A DNA stretch of 9,717 nt from Bacteroidales bacterium. GTDB taxonomy: Bacteria; Bacteroidota; Bacteroidia; Bacteroidales; VadinHA17. Positions 6,479 through 9,717 of the stretch are shown piece after piece (position 1 is the first letter of the stretch; each line of letters starts with the position of its first letter). A program made the translations under genes and the position numbers. The notes below the pieces were generated by a model. That model did no database searches. It worked only from the letters and a program-made list of their open reading frames with translations, and was not told the DNA's origin. The stretch spans positions 21,241 through 30,957 of the forward strand of contig PMNJ01000102.1 of the NCBI GenBank assembly GCA_003162595.1, in the 5' to 3' direction.

Positions 6479-8299
6479 TCAGATAGCCTGAAAGCTATGC
6501 AGTTTCCGGTAAAATCCATCCTGTTTTGTCATCAATTCAGTATGTGTACCAGTCTCAACAATCCTTCCGTCATCTATAACAACGATTAAATCTGCGTGCT
6601 GTATTGTCGAGAGGCGATGAGCAATTACAACTGAGGTCCTGTTTTTCATCAGTTTAAGTATTGCATCCTGAACAAGTCTTTCCGATTCAGTATCGAGAGC
6701 CGAAGTTGCTTCATCCAGAATCAGTATAGGTGGATTAGCCATAATGGCCCTTGCAATACTTATTCTTTGCCTTTGTCCGCCGCTGAGTTTATTTCCTGAT
6801 TCACCTACAGTGCTTTCATAACCCTGTTCAGTCTCCATAATAAACTCATGAGCATTAGCAATCCGCGCAGCAACTTCTACATCTCCCATCTCAGAAGTCT
6901 TCACTCCGAAAGCTATATTCTCTTTGAACGAAGTATTAAAAAGTATAGGTTGTTGGCTTACAATTCCCATAAGGTATCTCAGGTCCTTGATCTTCAAATC
7001 GCGTAGATCAACACCGTCAATCAGAATACTTCCCCGATCACAATCCATAAATCTGGGAAGCAGATCTGCCAGAGTCGATTTTCCGGCTCCCGACTTGCCA
7101 ACGATTGCAACAGTCTGCCCTTTATTTATTTTCAGGTTAATATCCCTGAGTACAGGCTCATTGTTATATGCATACCATACTCCTTTAAACTCAACTGAAT
7201 AATTGAATCCGCTGATAGCGATTGCGTTTTCTTTTTCAGTTATGGTTTCTTCCGCATCGAGTATCTGGTCTATCCTGTCGATAGAAGCCATCCCTTTCTG
7301 AATAGCAAAATATGCAGTGGTAATGTTCTTTGCAGGCTGAATTATCTGTGAAAAAACAACCAGATAAACAATAAGATTCGCAGGTGTCATACTCCCCGAC
7401 CCTTGGAGGACAAGGTTGCCCCCAACATAAAGGATAATCATAATAACTATTGTTGAAAGAAATTCGCTCAGAGGCGAAGCTAGGTAGGCTTTTCGGATTA
7501 CCCGCTTGAAAACTTTTGCATATTTCTCATTTGACTCCGAAAACTGAGCTTTCATTTTTTCTTCAGCATTGAACCCTTTGACTATCCTGAGGCCTGTAAG
7601 TGTCTCTTCCACAATGGTAAGAAGCTTTCCTAGATTTTGTTGACCCAAGAGTGAAGATGACCTTAAGGTACGGCTTGCCCGTCCAATCAGCCAGCCACTT
7701 ACCGGAAGAAGAACAAGGGCGAACAGACTTAGCTCGTAACTGGATATAAAAAGATAGATAACAAATACCAGTATCAGGATCGGATCTCTGAACATCATTG
7801 TAAGTGAAGACATTACAGAAATCTCAACCTCCTGTACATCATTAGATATTCTTGTCATAACATCTCCTTTCCTTGCATCGGTAAAGAATGACAGAGGAAG
7901 TCGGAGGATTTTGTGATATAGTTTCTCCCGAAGGTCACGAACTGTACTTGATCTGATAAATGCCATACAGTTATTGGCCAGAAAAATGAAGGCGTTCTTA
8001 AAAAGACTGGCTCCTATTACGATAAGCACTACTAATGTCAATGCACCCGATTGTCCGTATTTTTCAATAAAAACTGAGAGGTAATATTTGCTAAACGCTC
8101 CTATATATGCAGAAGTTAGCTGAAATGGACCCGGATTAGCAACTACAGCTTCACCACTGAAAAGCACTGTTAAAAAGGGCTTTACTAGTGTAAAAGTAAG
8201 AAGTGCAAACAAAGCGCTTAAAATGTTGTAAATGATATTTTTAACTGCTGACCACTTATAAGGTGCAAAATATTTAAGCAGCAATCTAACGTTATTCAT
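6479..8299 (-). CDS. MsbA-like ABC exporter, fused transmembrane and ATPase domains
   Basis: This 606-residue half-transporter is expected to work as a homodimer in the inner membrane, exporting lipids (lipid A type) or hydrophobic compounds. The transmembrane domain (about 15-330) has hydrophobic segments near 20-45, 85-110, 170-206 and 280-325, and the long intracellular loop 'LREKLYHKILRLPLSFF' with GDVMTRISNDV (145-155) that couples to the ATPase. The nucleotide-binding domain (about 368-600) is complete: Walker A GKSGAGKST (401-409), Q-loop VSQQP (447-451), ABC signature LSGGQRQRISIARA (505-518), Walker B ILILDE with catalytic Glu (525-530), D-loop SALD (533-536) and switch His in IAHRLS (H561). 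Every residue needed for ATP hydrolysis is present. The start lies 15 bp after the purB stop, so it is probably read on the purB transcript. MsbA identity is plausible from domain layout and length, but multidrug or other lipid exporters look much the same, so no symbol is given. Confidence 0.92.
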   Translation of the reverse strand: MNNVRLLLKYFAPYKWSAVKNIIYNILSALFALLTFTLVKPFLTVLFSGEAVVANPGPFQLTSAYIGAFSKYYLSVFIEKYGQSGALTLVVLIVIGASLFKNAFIFLANNCMAFIRSSTVRDLREKLYHKILRLPLSFFTDARKGDVMTRISNDVQEVEISVMSSLTMMFRDPILILVFVIYLFISSYELSLFALVLLPVSGWLIGRASRTLRSSSLLGQQNLGKLLTIVEETLTGLRIVKGFNAEEKMKAQFSESNEKYAKVFKRVIRKAYLASPLSEFLSTIVIMIILYVGGNLVLQGSGSMTPANLIVYLVVFSQIIQPAKNITTAYFAIQKGMASIDRIDQILDAEETITEKENAIAISGFNYSVEFKGVWYAYNNEPVLRDINLKINKGQTVAIVGKSGAGKSTLADLLPRFMDCDRGSILIDGVDLRDLKIKDLRYLMGIVSQQPILFNTSFKENIAFGVKTSEMGDVEVAARIANAHEFIMETEQGYESTVGESGNKLSGGQRQRISIARAIMANPPILILDEATSALDTESERLVQDAILKLMKNRTSVVIAHRLSTIQHADLIVVIDDGRIVETGTHTELMTKQDGFYRKLHSFQAI

Positions 8300-8314
8300 T
8301 AATAAAATATTTGA

Positions 8315-9658
8315 TTAAAAACCTGTATAATTGAACGGAGTAATAGCTTTTAGTTCTGTTTTTACAGTATCACTCAGGTCCAGGTTATCAATGAAATCAG
8401 ATATTGACTCAAAAGTGATCTTCTGATTAGTGCGCGTCAGATCGAGAAGTGCTTCGTATGGATTTGGATAACCCTCTCTTCGCAGTATTGTCTGGATAGC
8501 TTCCGCCACAACAGCCCAGTTATTCTCCAGATCGCTGTTAATTTTTTCAGTATTGACTATAAGCTTATTAAGTCCTTTCAATAAAGAATTAAAAGCTACC
8601 AATGAATGACCAATTGGAACTCCAATATTCCTTAAGACCGTGGAATCCGACAGATCGCGCTGGAGTCTCGATATTGGCAACTTCATGGAAAAATGTTCAA
8701 AAATTGCATTTGCATATCCAAGATTACCTTCAGCGTTCTCAAAATCAATAGGATTTACCTTATGAGGCATTGCTGAAGATCCGATCTCCCCCTTTTTTAT
8801 TTTTTGCCTGAAATAGTCCATTGAGATGTACAGCCATAAATCCCGGGCCAGATCGATAAGTATAACATTTATCCTGCGCATATTATCAAATAACGCTGCA
8901 AGATTATCATAATGCTCGATTTGTGTTGTAGGTTGTGAGCGTTCGAGTCCCAGCTCTTCATTCACAAAATTATTTGCAAAGGTTAGCCAGTCTATATCTG
9001 GATAAGCAACTTTATGGGCATTAAAATTACCCGTTGCACCTCCGAACTTGGCCGAATATGGAATTTGTCCAAAGTATTTTGTTTGTCCATCAATTCTCGC
9101 AATAAATACCTCAATCTCCTTACCCAGCCTTGTAGGAGTTGCAGGTTGGCCGTGTGTCCTTGCAAGCATTGGAATATTCTTCCACTCATTGGCAAATGTA
9201 GCTAGAGTTTCTCTCAACTCGTAAAGAACAGGGAAATAAACATCTATCAGTGCATCTTTAATGGATAAGGGTATAGCAGTATTGTTTATATCCTGAGAGG
9301 TCAGTCCAAAATGAATAAATTCGCTCCACTTTCCCCAACCTGACTGGAAAAACCTTTCTTTCAGATAATATTCGATCGCTTTTATATCATGATTTGTGAC
9401 TTTCTCTCTTTCTTTGATTTTTTCAGCATCAGTCAAATCAAAGTCTTCATATATTGACCGTAAAACCTTGAAGTTATCCTTTTTAAAATCAAGCAGTTGA
9501 GGAAGAGGAATATCGCAAAGGGCAATGAAATATTCTATTTCCACCATCAGACGATATCTGATTAACCCGAATTCAGAAAAATACAGGTCGAGTTCATCAA
9601 TTTTTTGTCTATATCTTCCGTCAAGAGGAGTTATGGCAGTAAGAAAATTTAATTCCAT
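8315..9658 (-). CDS. purB: Adenylosuccinate lyase
   Basis: This cytoplasmic purine-synthesis enzyme acts twice: it cleaves SAICAR to AICAR plus fumarate, and adenylosuccinate to AMP plus fumarate. The 447-residue protein resembles the E. coli-type PurB and is near its length. The N-terminus TAITPLDGRYRQK (8-20) is typical. Other blocks are NHDIKAIEYYLK (89-100), HFGLTSQDINNT (116-127), ARTHGQPATPT with the catalytic His (H169), and the superfamily signature GSSAMPHKVNP (293-303), which contains the catalytic Ser of the flexible loop (S294 or S295). 'RLQRDLSDSTVLRNIG' (331-346) follows as expected. All key residues are intact. The ATG at 9658 starts exactly where the family N-terminus begins. 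It is the first gene of a probable purB-ABC exporter unit, with a good -7 box 42 bp upstream of the start codon. The pairing looks like simple proximity rather than a shared pathway. Confidence 0.97.
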   Translation of the reverse strand: MELNFLTAITPLDGRYRQKIDELDLYFSEFGLIRYRLMVEIEYFIALCDIPLPQLLDFKKDNFKVLRSIYEDFDLTDAEKIKEREKVTNHDIKAIEYYLKERFFQSGWGKWSEFIHFGLTSQDINNTAIPLSIKDALIDVYFPVLYELRETLATFANEWKNIPMLARTHGQPATPTRLGKEIEVFIARIDGQTKYFGQIPYSAKFGGATGNFNAHKVAYPDIDWLTFANNFVNEELGLERSQPTTQIEHYDNLAALFDNMRRINVILIDLARDLWLYISMDYFRQKIKKGEIGSSAMPHKVNPIDFENAEGNLGYANAIFEHFSMKLPISRLQRDLSDSTVLRNIGVPIGHSLVAFNSLLKGLNKLIVNTEKINSDLENNWAVVAEAIQTILRREGYPNPYEALLDLTRTNQKITFESISDFIDNLDLSDTVKTELKAITPFNYTGF

Positions 9659-9699
9659 TATTTATCAGATTGGAGTTTCACTTGTTATTAGTATATGTA

Positions 9700-9707
9700 C
9701 AAAAGTA
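9700..9707 (-). promoter_or_regulatory. Bacteroidota-type -7 promoter box for purB
   Basis: On the - strand this reads TACTTTTG, an exact match to the Bacteroidota primary-sigma -7 consensus TAnnTTTG. It would place transcription start near 9693 and give a leader of roughly 35 bases before the purB ATG, a normal distance. The matching -33 TTTG element would fall beyond the right edge of the window, so only half of the promoter can be checked. The 8-mer is short, so chance occurrence remains possible, but position and strand are right. Confidence 0.5.
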
Positions 9708-9717
9708 CTATTTTAGA

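Noticed and set aside
6924..7202. 92-codon open frame on the + strand inside the ABC exporter gene
   Set aside because: It lies opposite the conserved ATPase domain with intact Walker A; a shadow frame.
8300..8314. Possible terminator or promoter between purB and the ABC exporter
   Set aside because: The 15-bp AT-rich gap has no hairpin and no room for a promoter; read-through is the simpler reading.

Overview
The window looks like a chromosomal segment from a member of the Bacteroidota, probably a free-living or gut Bacteroidales/Marinilabiliales-type organism. The signs are moderately AT-rich DNA, start codons without Shine-Dalgarno sequences, a Bacteroidota-type -7 box (TAnnTTTG) upstream of purB, and a LacI-type regulator of the 'GTVDRVIH' kind common in that phylum. 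Seven protein genes fill almost all of it. No tRNA, rRNA, CRISPR, phage, integrase or transposase signature was seen.

Left half (1-4449, + strand): the 3' half of gnd (6-phosphogluconate dehydrogenase) runs in from the left edge. It is followed after 22 bp by an ExuT-type hexuronate MFS transporter, then an 86-bp spacer, a LacI-family regulator and, 3 bp later, a UxaE-type tagaturonate/fructuronate epimerase. The transporter, regulator and epimerase read as a uronic-acid uptake and catabolism locus. UxaE would let galacturonate-derived tagaturonate enter the glucuronate branch (fructuronate, mannonate, KDG) without the altronate enzymes. The isomerase UxaC, the UxuB/UxuA pair and the KDG enzymes are not in the window and would have to be elsewhere. 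The 86-bp spacer begins with a perfect 18-bp palindrome across the exuT stop codon and also holds a long bulged hairpin. Both are candidate control elements.

Right half (4456-9658, - strand): a secreted GH35 beta-galactosidase converges on uxaE with only 6 bp between the stop codons. Upstream of it is a 187-bp non-coding spacer that looks like composite dispersed-repeat material. Beyond that lie an MsbA-like ABC exporter and purB (adenylosuccinate lyase), which form a probable two-gene unit (purB then ABC, 15 bp apart) read from a promoter at the right edge. The GH35 enzyme could release galactose from pectin side chains or arabinogalactan in the periplasm while the uronate module handles the acidic sugars. 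That link rests on proximity only.

No clearly new system is evident. The items most worth a second look are the structured 2040-2119 spacer, a similarly arranged element in the 6292-6478 spacer, the short form of UxaE, and the placement of gnd directly before the uronate transporter.
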